Positions 1 through 11,926 of a DNA stretch of 64,000 bases are shown here, in pieces. How positions within the stretch are numbered: position 1 is the first letter of the stretch; every line of letters begins with the position of its first letter. Source of the DNA: Spirodela intermedia (taxonomy: Eukaryota > Streptophyta > Magnoliopsida > Alismatales > Araceae); assembly GCA_902729315.2 (NCBI GenBank), contig LR746272.1:11030327-11094326 (forward strand). Direction: 5' to 3'. Below the pieces are notes generated by a model. That model was not told the origin of the DNA. It was given only the letters and a program-made list of their open reading frames with translations, and did not search any database. The position numbers and the translations under genes are program-made.

Positions 1-1131
1 GTCTACATTTACAAGGAGGGGGAGCAGCCCATCTTCCACCAGCCGGAGCTCACGGGGATCTACTCTTCCGAGGGATGGTTCATGAGGCACATGGAAGGAA
101 GCAGGCGGTTCCTCGTCGAGGAACCCAGACAGGCCCACCTCTTCTACATGCCCTTCAGCTCCCACTTCCTCCAGATGCAGCTGTACGTACCAGATTCCCA
201 CTCCCACGATAACCTGATCGAGTTTCTGCAGAAGTACGTCTCGACTATCGCAGCCAAATACCCCTTCTGGAACAGGACCGACGGTGCGGACCACTTCCTG
301 GTTTCCTGCCACGACTGGGTGAGCATCTCCGTCGCCGACGCCGGTGCCATTGGTGGGAAAGGATCAACTCGCTTCTGACCCATCCATCTTCTTCCTCTTC
401 TTCTTCTGGCTTGGCAGGCGACGCACGAGACATGGCGAGCGATGGGGACCTCCGTCAGGGCCCTCTGCAACGCCGACACCACGGAGGACTTCGTGGTGGG
501 GAAGGACGTCTCCCTGCCGGAGACGAACGTGCGCAGCGTGCAGGACCCGGCGCGGAACCTCGGCGGGAGGCCGGGGAGGAAGAGGACCCTGCTGGCCTTC
601 TTCGCGGGTCAGATGCACGGCTACCTCCGCCCCGCCCTGTTGCAGCACTGGGGGGACGACCCCGACATGGTGATCCTCGGCCCGTTGCCTCCCAGCGGCA
701 GCGGCGGAGGCAGCAAGGGGAAGAAGGCGGTGAACTACGCCCAGTACATGAAGAGCAGCAGGTTCTGCGTGTGCCCGCGCGGGTTCGAGGTGAACAGCCC
801 GAGGGTGGTGGAGGCCATCTTCTACGAGTGCGTGCCGGTGATCATCTCCGACAACTTCGTGCCGCCCTTCTTCGAGGTGCTCGACTGGGGGGCCTTCTCC
901 GTCATCATCGAGGAGAAGGACGTCCCCCGGCTGAAGGAGATCCTCCTCTCCATCTCCAGGCCCAGGTACCTGGCCCTGCAGACCGGCGTGAGGAAGGTGC
1001 AGAAGCACTTCCTCTGGCACGACCAGCCCACCAGGTACGACCTCTTCCACATGATCCTCCATTCCGTCTGGTTCAACCGGGTCTTCCAGCTAAGGTCGTC
1101 GCCCGACGGCGCTTCAACCGTCGGGCGGTAG
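1..1131 (+). CDS. GT47 exostosin-family glycosyltransferase, 3' part (copy 1)
   Basis: The visible coding exons are 1-318 and 418-1131, joined by a 99-base intron with a GTGAGC donor at 319 and an acceptor AG ending at 417 (phase 0). The junction falls after HDW and before ATHETW. The 5' exons lie outside the window. The C-terminal half has the plant exostosin hallmark YMKSSRFCVCPRGFEVNSPR, followed by EAIFYECVPVIISDNFVPPF, the conserved block associated with nucleotide-sugar binding in GT47. Family knowledge: type II Golgi membrane enzymes that add sugars to cell-wall polysaccharides or glycoproteins; the substrate is not predictable here. The frame is open to TAG at 1129-1131. The hypervariable stretch around 680-733 (Gly/Ser-rich) differs most from copy 2. 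Confidence 0.92.
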
Positions 1132-1217
1132 TCGTCTAGTAACGCGCCGACGGCTGTACGGATCTCAGACTGCATATATATATGTGCTTCCTACCTATCT
1201 AATTCCTCGTCATCATC

Positions 1218-1223
1218 AATAAA
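1218..1223 (+). promoter_or_regulatory. Poly(A) signal AATAAA of GT47 copy 1
   Basis: AATAAA lies 87 bases after the stop codon and is followed by further AATAAAT-like repeats. It is conserved at 33741-33746 in copy 2. Confidence 0.6.
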
Positions 1224-2571
1224 GAAATAAATAAATACCCAATTCTCCTCTCCGACATCTATACAATGCAGTTCCGAAGAGGTCCGGGCATTTTACAGGG
1301 CCATCCAGACAGGTAAAAACTTAAACCTTGGGGGAATTCTCATTGAGTGGCCATAAAAATCACCCATGATGCGCTCAGCCAACGGGTCGTATCTTGTCCA
1401 CCGTAAGAGGAGCATTCTCTATACGGCAGTAGTTGGGTGGTTAGCCATTGCCGCGCGGTGTGGTGAAGTGGAGTGTCATGCGGCAGCCGCTTTCCTACAA
1501 ACGGGATGCTGAACTACGACGAGCAGCTGATCGATTGAGCCCCGCGGGTCTCCGCGGGGAAGGGACTTTGGCTGCGCATGATAGATTAGCTGTGAGAACT
1601 ACGGAGCAGTTTATTTCGTTAGTCTGACCAAAATCGATGTAAACACAGCAGGATAAAAAAGCTAAATAAGGAAATGGTTTTCCGGCCAATGTAGTAATTT
1701 TAAGGGAACTTCGACTGGGAGTCTAACGATGGTCTGGTCAACGAGCTCACCACCCCAACCTGCAATGATTGAGAAGCCAGATCTCTGAAGTCGGCGGCAT
1801 CAATTTCCTGAGATAATGTGAGCCGTCATAATGGTTTCGGAAAGCGAACCGCCTAAATCATCGTAAATAAATGAATGGTAATTGCATGAAACATAGTCTA
1901 GTTATGAATCTAAATAGTTTTTAAGAAATCATAGATATGATATGACAAACTAATCGAAAATGATTGTAAGCATATGAACATGGATGCTATTATTTAATGT
2001 CTTAACTGCAAAACATTGGGCCTGGGTGGGGAATATCATAATTTTCCAGTTTCCTATATGGAAGCAAGGATGACGATTTTGCGATGGGGTAAATCGAGAA
2101 ATATATTATTTCCAGACAGTTTTATCGCCTTTGTTGATGTGTGAACTAAAGTTCTTCCGCAGAACATGTATAGATATATGAGCAACCGTCAGACAAGAGA
2201 AGGGGGCTTTAAACTCAGACATGCAAGCGAAGATCTATAGAAACTTTTGATGTAAAGCACAGGACGCAAGGACTCGAGCATTCTGCAACATAAACCTTCT
2301 ACATTTCTTCCGTCCCACCACCAACAACACAGTTATACGGGTTAAAAACATTGAAATCATCGACAAAGAGCATACCACACGGTAGACTGGCAGTGGAACC
2401 CTCACTCCTCGGCTCTTCACCATACGCATAACAGAGAAGAGTGGCGAAATTTCCTGTGGTCTGAATATCCACCTGAAAGAAGTTGAATTCCTCTAAGTGA
2501 GTTATTCCCATCAATCATATTCACCCTTGGAAGCAAGAGTTCTTTGTTGACAGAAGCTACACAGTCGGTGA
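1224..2571. other. Intergenic spacer between convergent genes, copy 1
   Basis: No gene is recognised. The spacer separates the 3' end of the glycosyltransferase from the 3' end of the minus-strand membrane-protein gene, whose 3' UTR probably occupies part of 2200-2571. By eye it is identical to 33747-35094, although non-coding; see the conversion-tract finding. Confidence 0.6.
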
Positions 2572-5110
2572 TTAGCATATAGTGAACAGTTGCCACTGAT
2601 GAGAGAAGAATCTGAAAACATTGAGAAAGTATTTTTAGATGTGAGATAGCCCGAAACTTACCCAATGTACATGAAGATGCAGAATTGTGTCCACTCCCTC
2701 GCTAACAATCTGAACCAGTAATCATCTATAGCATCGTCCATATTCATATAGATCTAAAGATGAGAATTTCCTAAATCAGCCAAATAGTTCTCTACTTTCT
2801 CAGTTCAACATATAATACTGGCGAAGAAGGAAATCAATGAATGGGGAACTCATACCGCAACTTCAATCACAGCTACAATCTGCATGGCGCCCTGGAATTT
2901 CCTAAACATGGGAAATTCGTAGATGAACGCAGTTAGAGCAAAGTCTCTTCTCTTAATCAAAATAATTTCCTAAGATGTTCCTTTCCGTGTATTTCAAACA
3001 AGAAAACCACTTTAATAACATAACGAAGAGGACTAGTGATGCAACTGCACAACCTACTTGTACACGGTAAACTTTGTATGCATGGCATCATGCATTCCAT
3101 GTATACTTCCGTCTGGATAGCTAGAACTGAGTTGCTCCCTCAATGCTACGAGGTTCTGCGAGATATGGCAGAATATCATGTAGAAAGCCAAAAAGTAGCA
3201 AAGGAGCATGAATACCTGCATTGAAAACAAAGATATTTTAGCTCTTTGGCTCCTTTGACCTGAAAAATCAAATCATGACACGTCTCCAAGCTCAAAAAAA
3301 GGAAAAAATGGAACACATGGCATTGAAAAGGGTCATTGGAATCAGAACTTGCTCCACGTAGTATCCATCTAAAAAGGCAAAAATCTGAGCGTAGAATCTG
3401 ACACTCACAGTGGAATATGGTACATCCGCTCTGTATCCAACAAGGGTGAAGTACAAGAAACATGCTAGTGTAGCTGTTCTACGTTGCTCATTGATGGAGA
3501 GTTGCTCACACATGATGCAATACCCATGTGAAATTAGCAGGAAACACACAAAAGTTGTAGTCTGATAAAATATTCCAGAGACATAGACTCCAAAAGACAT
3601 CCATAGAGAGCATGTCTCAAGGTTGTAACATGAGTGCCTGAAAATACACACACAAAATAGCAAAAGTAAATGCTAGTTAGCTTTCAATTCCAAATTTAAA
3701 ACACAGATAGTTTATATCAAGAAATTTCAACATAATTTGTATAATATATATCTCAAAATAATGCATTCATTCTCAGAGGATCACAGTTGTAATGGCCAGG
3801 GTACTTTTACATCACAAGTACCATCTTTTTACCAAAACACGAGCACATTGCTCCAAACGTCCAATATGAGATTAAGATGCAGAAGCATAGTAACAAAATT
3901 CTTCAAATTGTGCCAAAAAAAAAAGGCTAAACCTTTTCATAAAAAATAATTCTTCATATGTTCCTAGCTCACGATGAAAAACAATTTAGATCATCCCATC
4001 AGACAACATCTCACAGATTGTTTCCTTCGGTGAAGAGTATAGTTACTATTTTAGCATGATTTAATCCCCTTTTTCACTTACTTTTTAACTATTTGGGTGG
4101 TTGATTATATGGAGAGGGATCTTGAAATACAAATTTGGATAGCTTATCAGAGTACTGAAATAGGCATGCATTTTTTGAACTGAAAAGCAGAGTATCATGG
4201 GACAGAACCGCTATTTTGGGATGCAGCAAAACAGAGATGGCCGATGAAAATCTTACCAGAACAGGAGGGAAAGCCCAAGTTGTAGAACCTTGGTCAACGG
4301 AGCCGAAGCCAAGATCCATTGTAGATTGTTCAGCTGCAAAGTCATATCCGTTGAATACATAAAGGGAATTAATAGTTAAATATTCATCTAAAAAAGGAAT
4401 ATAGCGGAGAGTACGAAAATAATACATGATTCAAGTAAAAGAACACAGATCATCAATCTCTCTGGATTTCTTCAGAAATATGATGTTGAAGGCATACTAA
4501 TTTCCTTCTTAAGTACGTGGATCACGGCCAATGCAAAATCGAAAAGACGCTGCGGAAAATGAGTCATAGTCAGAGAAAACGTGTTAAATTTCCACTGACG
4601 TCTAAAAGATGGACTTAAAATGATGTTGAAACCTCTATCTCCACATTTCATTGACCCAAAGGGATGAAAATACACATAAAATCAAAGCAAAAACTGAGCA
4701 AGAGGAACGGATAAATCATTTAGTACCGAGAATGTACGCTCACCCAATGTCAGACCTGAACGAAGAAACCTAAAACCACCGAAATGACGGAAAGGAGGCG
4801 GGAAGAACGGATGTCACGCGGTAAGGAACAAAGAGAATCGCAAGATCGAGGAGAAAACTAAAGCCTACATAGCAGTGACGAAGATATCACCGAGGGTGGC
4901 TGCACACAGACGAATGACAGACAGACCAGTAGAATGTCGAGGGACTGCCTCAAGAACCTGGAAGTGTCGATTTCTCCATGTGTTGACACCCCAGTAGAAT
5001 GTCGAGATCGACCAGACAGCCAACAGCCCTAGGTAGAGGGAAGGGAGTCCTCGATACGATCCGTCGACCTCGTCCATTCCGAGGAACGACGCCCGCGACG
5101 GAACTTCCAT
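2572..5110 (-). CDS. Multi-pass membrane protein, 7TM (GOST/GPR180-like, tentative), copy 1
   Basis: Recognisable minus-strand exons: 5110-4958 (51 codons, ATG at MEVPSRASF, one membrane segment LYLGLLAVWSISTFYW), 3637-3409, 3215-3058, 2901-2856, 2753-2662, and a last exon from 2611. All have AG acceptors and GT donors, and the phases agree across the last five. They encode several hydrophobic spans, a motif HGYCIMCE, and YWFRLLAREWTQFCIFMYIG near the end. I read this as a plant seven-transmembrane protein of the GOST/GPR180 type; the family name is tentative and the function unknown. The start is chosen because the longer N-terminus (from 5149) is not kept in copy 2. Oddities: at least one exon between 3638 and 4957 is unidentified (a candidate lies near 4500-4590), and the last exon hits TAA at 2572-2574 after 12 codons, removing the cytosolic tail. 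Confidence 0.6.
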
Positions 5111-5709
5111 TGGTCTCGGCAAGCAGAGAGAGAGAGAGGGAGGGAACAACTAGAGAAAATTCCGACGACATCAGCTCGTCCACGTTCGAACTTATATATA
5201 GGCGCGAGTTGCCCCCATCCCGTTTCCGGTTCGGGCGGTGATGAACCGGTCGGTTCGCTTTTTTGAACCACGGCCAAAATCCCAAACCGGATCGGATGCA
5301 ACCCATAAGCGAGTAACATATATACAATTTTAACTATAGTAAGGATATATATGCAAGAATCTCCACACGGCGCCGGTCCCAACTACTCCCGCTTCCCCCG
5401 GCGGAACAGATAGCATGAGACTGCGCCGCCTATCCAAAGACTCTCTCTCTCTCTCGCTAACGGCGGGTGATACTGCTGTGGTTTGGTTACGATGGAGGCG
5501 GCGTGGATCAGGTGAAACAACTCACGGCGGTGGCGTGGGACGTTTAGACGGCGGCGGAAAGCACGGAAGGGCGTTCTTATAGTTGATCGAGTCGAGTCGG
5601 CTTCTATGCCGAACCCGTCCAGCAGACTCGGTCCAAAGTTATAAAAAATATGGCGCCCAAATTCGATGAAACCGATTTATTGGACCCAGTCGAACTATTT
5701 GGAAGTAGA

Positions 5710-5833
5710 GGGCCCATTTGGGCGAATGGCAGTAAGGCCGTTATAAGGGGAAATGGGCTAGTCTCACGAGTCCACACGGCCCATTTTGTGTTATCCCCGT
5801 CGTTGAAAATAAACGTTGTCTAGTCTTAGGGTT
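5710..5833 (+). promoter_or_regulatory. Site II-like (GGCCCA) and telo-box cluster, copy 1
   Basis: GGGCCCA at 5710-5716, GGCCCA at 5778-5783 and TTAGGGTT at 5826-5833 form a compact group. Site II elements next to a telo-box are known from promoters of plant ribosomal-protein and other growth-linked genes. The cluster is conserved in copy 2. It lies about 600 bases upstream of the minus-strand membrane-protein ATG, so it may serve that gene or a lost plus-strand gene. Function is inferred from the motifs only. Confidence 0.45.
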
Positions 5834-6810
5834 GACAATCTTTCACTCCCTGTAAAAGCCCGTTTTTAGGCATATGTCCCTGGCATTTTCCTCTTGTTGC
5901 TACAGCCCCCTGGTGACTTGCTTGAATTAGGAATTTGTCCTGAGGTTAAGCCGGAAGAATATTCCTACTTTTGGATGTACGGCGTTGTATTTTTAAAAGG
6001 CGATCGTCCATCCCCCCCATTAATGGAAGTGTCGGAAGTAATTAGACTCTGTAACAGGTACTTTTACCGAATGACATACCGATAACATATGCTCATTAAA
6101 CGATCCGAAATAAACGCTAATTGCCATTTAAAATTCGTAAAGAAGTTTCAACTCAAGTATATTAAAAATGAGTGTCAGAAAAATAAAGAAATTTGGATCG
6201 AGAGCTAATATAAATAAAAGTTAATTAACGCGTAACAGTCATACAAAATATTTATAATTAAAAGGTTTCCTTCTCTCTCTTCTCCTCTCTCCTTTTCTTT
6301 TTGTTGGGCTAATGTCTTTAAAGATCCTATGTCAACTATCTCTAGTGTGATGACCACCATATCCCCGCTAGCTGGGGGAACCGGTTACCCTTAGTCGAGG
6401 GAAATAGAACCCACAGCCATACCAAGCAATTATGGTACACTAACTAGGATGTACCTTGTGAATTATTTAACTCTCCTCTCTCTCTCTCTCTCCCTCTCTC
6501 CCCGTCTCCGCTAGATGATAGATGGAAAAAGGTGGAAGAGTGGGTGGCAAGATAAGGATCTCCCTCTTGGTCAACTTTGTCAGCGACCCATCTCCCATTG
6601 GGCTTACCACTGCCGGCTCCCTCTTCCTCTTTGTTACGGTAGCCAAAATTCTATAATCTCTATACTTATGATAACCTATGAGGGTAGTTTATCCTTTGGA
6701 GCACCGAATTAGATATCAACTATGGTTAGTAAGATCTACAAGCTAAGTTGTAAAGATTAGATAAGTCTTGAGGGTCTAGAAGCCCAACTAAATAAAGTAA
6801 GGGCTTATGA
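5834..6810. other. Non-coding part of duplicated segment, copy 1
   Basis: No gene is recognised. It contains a splice-acceptor-like TTGCTACAG near 5896-5904 followed by a 63-codon frame (5894-6085) that copy 2 does not maintain, and CT-rich runs near 6270-6300 and 6471-6506. It aligns with 38361-39420; copy 2 carries about 79 extra bases near 38590-38670. Confidence 0.5.
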
Positions 6811-7074
6811 TACCTCTAGGTGCCCCTTGCACTGCCTCTCAATGCCCTGCATGACTTCAGAGATGTCACCTCCCAACGTCATCTCAATTCTCATTAATCC
6901 TAATCTATGGATCTGATGGAGGAATTCTATGTTTCATGAGTAAATAAAATGTATTGAGATTAATTGTCATTACATCCGAAATAAGATAATATTAGGTGTT
7001 ATCTCTACTTCGCACGTTATCTCATCTCATCAGCTCACAATCGTCTTCATTAAGAGTCTTGTTTGAAGTGTATG

Positions 7075-7274
7075 CTTTAGCTCGAGGGAGAGTATTAGAA
7101 TAAGCCCACTAGACTCACCAAGCCTATTTTAGACTTATTCTTTCCACATCTATATTCTTCTTCCACAATCTCTACTTTATCTTTTTCTCTCTCTTTTTTC
7201 CCTTCTTTTATATAACTTTATGTACTCCTTTTTTTCAATCAATAATTCTAAGGTTTTCACATTTTTTGTCAACA
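7075..7274 (+). mobile_element. Copia-type 3' LTR fragment
   Basis: A polypurine-like CGAGGGAGAG is followed by TATTAGAATAAGCCC, the usual layout of a Copia polypurine tract and LTR start. The fragment ends near TTGTCAACA. It sits inside about 460 bases (6811-7270) absent from copy 2, so it entered copy 1 after the duplication. No coding part is recognised. Confidence 0.45.
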
Positions 7275-7699
7275 CAAATTATATTAAATTAAATGAGAAA
7301 ATAAAGTTTAACCTAAGATAGATTGATCCAATACATTCTTAAGCTATGACAAACCATCACTAGGTACCAAAGGCGCGCTAGCACAAGGGCAATCATAATC
7401 ACAATTACTACTGTTGGTGGTTTAAAGACAATCTCTCATATTGTGTCAGGGATTAGGTGTGACAACTAGAAGAAAATGTTCTGAAAAAAAACTAAGGCCA
7501 CCTTGCTCCAACTATTGTGCCTAATAAGTACTGTCTCTCACCTCAAAGAATTCAAGTGCATATTTATTGCAAAAGATGACAAAGTATGTAAAAAGTTTTC
7601 TTTTAAAATTAGTATTTACATAAAAATTTAATAATATCTGATCATATATATTTATAAATATAGTTAATAAATTTTTCTTCACTTTTTAAATTTATTTAA

Positions 7700-8260
7700 T
7701 AGGTGTAAGAAAAAATATGCAAACAGATGATCACAATAACATAGAAACTCAATTTATAAATATTAGTAAGAGCAAATAAAAGAGAAATCACAAAGCTATA
7801 AAGAATCATAATAAGAACAAGCCTTTTACCAAAACACCGCAAATCCATATCTCAACACACTTGAGAGAGAGGGAGAGAAAGAGAGATAAAGAGAGAGAAG
7901 GGAGAAATCTGAAGAAGAATAATATATTCTTCATTCATTGTCCATAGTAATCACAAAATAGGAAATGTCTTATTTATTGACAAAAGGAAAAGGTAATTGT
8001 CCCCCCAAAATGAGGCATTCTTGACTTGTGTGGGTGAGCCCACACATCTCGAAGGTGATGGTTTCAACATCCCTCATTTCCTACTCTCTCTCCCTACATG
8101 ACCTAGGTCGATATGGATGAGGTGACAACTGTGACACTGCCCCCCACTCCTTGCATGTCCCTTGAATTAGTCAGATGAGAAGAGACTCCTCACACATCTC
8201 CTAAATGAGTCAAATGTAATGGGCTAACACCACCATCAAGAGGTTCTAGTCATCATACAT
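7700..8260 (-). mobile_element. Insertion in copy 1, possible LTR fragment
   Basis: About 560 bases interrupt the match to copy 2, which runs straight from about 39880 to 39896. The insert holds a GAGA-rich run (7862-7905) and a C-rich tract (about 8140-8150) that reads as a polypurine tract on the minus strand. That is compatible with an LTR-element fragment, but no coding part or clear termini are visible. Confidence 0.35.
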
Positions 8261-8505
8261 ATTGGCTAATCTAGCTGCTAGACCAAATTCTACATGCCTT
8301 GCTCATCAAACTTCATTTGATAGTCTCTATATAAACTAAATTAGTTTTTATGATGAATTAATCAATCTCCTTATATTCAACTTAAGATTTACTTCTATAC
8401 TAATATTTTATTAAGTCTTAGTTACAAATATGATTAAATAATGTGCATTTAAACACAACGACAAGTGCACATCACATACTATCCCAAACCAATGGTTAAG
8501 TTGAG

Positions 8506-9058
8506 GTATGCAACAAAGAGATCAAGAAAATTATCAAAAAAGATCATTCGGCCAAATAGGAAGGACTAGGCAAGTAAGTTTTATGATGCCCTATGGGCAT
8601 ATAGAACCACCTACAAGAGCCTTTTGGAGATGTCCCCATATAGGCTTATATAGAAAAGCTTGTCATCCTCTAGTTGAGCTTGAGCACAAGGCATATTGAG
8701 CTATTAAGAAGCTCAATCTCTCATTAGATGAGATCAGAAAGAAGAAGATGCTTCAGCTTCATGAGCTTCTAGAGCTAAAGAATGAAGCATTTGAGAATTC
8801 AGTCATTTTTAAGGAGAGGATGAAAGGCTTCCATGACGAGCCTATCAAAAGGAAGGAGTTTCATCTGAATTAGAAAGTATAGTTATTCCATTCTCAACTA
8901 AAACTCTTTCCAATGAAGTTAAGGTCTAGATAGGATCGCCCTTTTGTGGTCCTTGAAGCTTATGAAAATGGAACAATTAGGGTTACAAACCCTAATGGTG
9001 GCAAAGAATTCATGATGAATGGTCAATGATTAAAACCATATATAGAGTTTGAAACTCA
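8506..9058 (+). pseudogene. Gypsy integrase C-terminal remnant
   Basis: The translated plus strand reads as the C-terminal half of a Gypsy integrase: a region like DALWAYRT, then ACHPLVELEHKAY, HELLELKNEAFENS, LKLFP, NGGKEF and a closing NGQ..KPY. Several in-frame stops and at least one frameshift break it. It has the same orientation as the split LTR 11108-23135 and probably belongs to that old element. The 5' part (gag, protease, RT) is missing. Confidence 0.8.
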
Positions 9059-11107
9059 ACCATCTCCTACTTTAGAAGACCTTCATGATCCTCCTTGTGA
9101 CCACCTTTAGATCATATTTTGAGCAATAAGACCATTTAGTTACTTAAGAGCCTCTTGTTTGCTTCATTTATTTTACTTTGCTTTGTTGCTTTTGTTATCC
9201 TTATTTTCCTAAAAGGCTACTTAATAACCTAAGGATCTAATAATTATTTTGAGGTTGTAAAGGTCAAGTTAGTAGGTGAAGAACTTCAAGATAGGGCAAA
9301 CCCAAGAAGGAGTTCACTAAATCTTATTTTTTTTATCTTCTTTTCTTGCCCAATACTAGATATTTTTCTAAGTTGAGTAGATTTTTCAAGATACAATGTT
9401 GATCAAGTTGACCTCCTTGAGGTATAAAGAGGTCAAAGTCAACAACAAGGGAACTTAATTAATCCATTATTTGCCCTCTAACTCTTTTTATTTTTCTTGC
9501 ATGAGGGACCATACATGCTTAAGTAGAGGAGGAGGATTACATTAAATAATATTTGTGTGATTTTATTAAAAAAATTCAAAACTTTTACTATCATTTCATT
9601 AATGATGATGTCTTTTTTTGAAAATAAATCTTTGAAGAATCCCACCTTAGATCATTTGTTCATATTAGGTCAAGGAATTTAGATTTAAGAGTTAGACTCT
9701 TTGAGTGGATCATGCTCACACTCAAATGAGATGTATATCTAACCATGGTCTAGACAAACTAAGGGAAAACTTGAATGGTTTTTTACGTAGATGGTAGAGA
9801 ACCTAGTAAAGGGAGAAAGGATTGAAAAATCAAAAAGGTAGAAGTATTATCATATTGTGTGGAGACTTAGTCCCTTTGAAGATATTATTTTCCTTTATTT
9901 AGCCAAGATCCTACCTAGATGTCTCAAAGTTCAGAAGTCACTAACTAAGTCTCATCTCATTGAGGTACTAAGTAAGGAGTTCACCAAGTCCTAGGCATAG
10001 AACAATTTGTTCTTCTTTTTCTTATCTTATTTTCTCTTATTCATCTATCCACACTATGAGCCTTAATCTTCTTCAGTCATCTATTATCCTTACATCCATC
10101 TTGGCAATTTATGCAATTCATCATTTTTTATTCTTTCCATCATATCTTCCCATGACATATATTTATTTTTATTATCTTCATAATTAGGGTTTCTCATGTT
10201 CTTATTGTTTATTTCATCTAAATGTCTTGTATGTCTCATGCATTTTTTCTAAAGCCTTTTTTAAAAAAATCAAAAATATATATATATAAAAGAAAATTAA
10301 AATAAAGAGAGAGAAAAATTAAAAAAATCAAGGAGATCGTGTTATTTGGGACCTTCTTGTTCTTCTATTTTCCTCTTCTTCTCTACTTAGTAGATATGGA
10401 GATGCATGCACTTCTCATTTCACATCTAGTACTCAATACTTACATTAGGTATTTAGTACTATGTTAATTTCATTCCATCTCATTATTATTACTTACTTGC
10501 TAAGATGAGTTCATCCACCATCACCATCATTTCTACTTCTATCTTTATTCATCTCCATCAGACTATTTCAATCCACCAAGCTATTTTTATCCATCCAATT
10601 CATCACCACATAGCTCTAGACTTAATTCACCACCTATATCCCTTATCCATGGCCTTAAACCACCACTAATACTTTGTCTTTCACTTTCTCTTCATTGTCA
10701 GACATCTTTTCACATTCTTTTGAATTTTATGCTCATGAGTAGGAGGTGCTCTTCTTGTAATAGCTCAAGAGGTGGGCATGGGCTTAGTGTGAACTATTAG
10801 GTATCTAGGTAGCCACCAAAGAGAAAGAGACTACCTACTTCCTTTGTTGGGAGCCTATGTTACAACATATATTTAAAGGCTCAAGATGATAGTATGATAC
10901 TTAGAGAAAAGTAAGTTCACATCAACCTTGATTAGCCGCTCATTTATCCTCTATGTAATCAATCAAGTGGATGGTGTTTAGATTAAAGGGTGTGCATGAT
11001 GCTTTAAACACTTCACTTCCATACTATATTGACTTAGGTGAATGAATGATCTAAGGCTAGACATAATGAATTGTTAAGAGACTAGCAATAATCTAAGTAG
11101 GAGGGGG
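9059..11107 (+). mobile_element. 3' non-coding region of the old Gypsy element
   Basis: About 2 kb of AT-rich sequence without coding potential lies between the integrase remnant and the polypurine tract (GTAGGAGGGGG, ending at 11107). A long non-coding stretch here is common in Athila/Tat-type Gypsy elements. I see no other gene. Confidence 0.55.
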
Positions 11108-11349
11108 TGATAATATGCTACAACTACTCATTAATTACCTTGAAGTGAATTTATAATGATTTTAAGAAATTTCCCTATTTTATAAATATTTTCAATTTTT
11201 TTATGACTTTTTTTGAAATTATTTTGATATATTTAAGTAATTTAGGAATATATATATTATTTCACACATTCTAAGGGATTTTTCGTAATTTTGGTGATAA
11301 GAGGAATGCGAGAAGATGTGAACTACTAGTTAATGATTGTGTTGATTAT

Positions 11350-11525
11350 ATCAGGGGTTAAAGACGTCTTGTCACTGAAAGTGACGATTAAGTCAGTCTT
11401 GTCACCAAAAGTGGTAGTTAAGCACGTCTTCCCACCAAAAATGATAGTTAAGCATGTCTTCTCACCAAAAGCATCGATATTTGTAGTGGTTAAAGATGTC
11501 TTGTCACTGTAAGTGGTGGTCAAAG
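11350..11525. repeat. Degenerate tandem repeat, period about 36 bases
   Basis: Four to five imperfect units share a core like GTCTTGTCACCAAAAGTGG. The minus strand is open across them (11523-11326) and reads as repeated blocks similar to TTFGDKTCLT. The array lies inside the old Gypsy LTR, where such subrepeats are usually non-coding. Confidence 0.7.
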
Positions 11526-11926
11526 ATGTCTCTTCTCAATTGTCACCTTTCGGTGGTCCTTTTGCTGCAAGGACACCTAATCAACAGCCTAGGTTTATCC
11601 ATCTTCTAGGATCGATATTTGATGATCTAGGTAGGGTTTCAAGCCCAATATTTTTGGACATGATCTTCAAGATGTGTTCTTCATATCTCGATGCTCGGAT
11701 TGACAAAAAGGTTTCAAGAAGGTTGTGAAAATGAAGGAGAGAAACTAAAGGTATTTTGAGAAAAGACCAAAGGTATTTTGGAAAACTTTACTACTTATAT
11801 GTATTTCCTTCACTCTCTTTCCTTCATCTTTTTGAAAGGAGCCTAACAATGGTTGGTTGGAGTGAAAGAGCTTATATTCTAAAGATTTATTTTTCTTCCC
11901 TTTTTGTGTAATCTTAAGTGATCAAG

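Larger units (their letters stand above)
1..8330. repeat. Segmental duplication, copy 1
   Basis: This segment matches 32530-39965 in the same orientation, with an offset of about 32523 bases. It contains the 3' part of a GT47 glycosyltransferase, a minus-strand membrane-protein gene and a promoter-like block. Identity is uneven: dozens of substitutions before base 734, almost none from 734 to about 2970, sparse ones to about 4300, then rising divergence and indels. From 6811 on the match is broken by extra sequence (about 6811-7270 and 7700-8260) that copy 2 lacks. The last clear match ends near 8330, just before degenerate retrotransposon sequence. Confidence 0.93.

Noticed and set aside
364-1062. 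Long open frames antisense to or out of frame with the glycosyltransferase exons (also 411-1139, 32893-33585)
   Set aside because: They are shadows caused by the high GC content; the supported frame has the GT47 motifs and consistent splicing.
4089-4427. 112-codon minus-strand frame, also present in copy 2 (36613-36951)
   Set aside because: It is conserved simply because the whole segment is duplicated. A GTAAGA donor-like site is present, but the sequence does not resemble the missing exon of the membrane protein.
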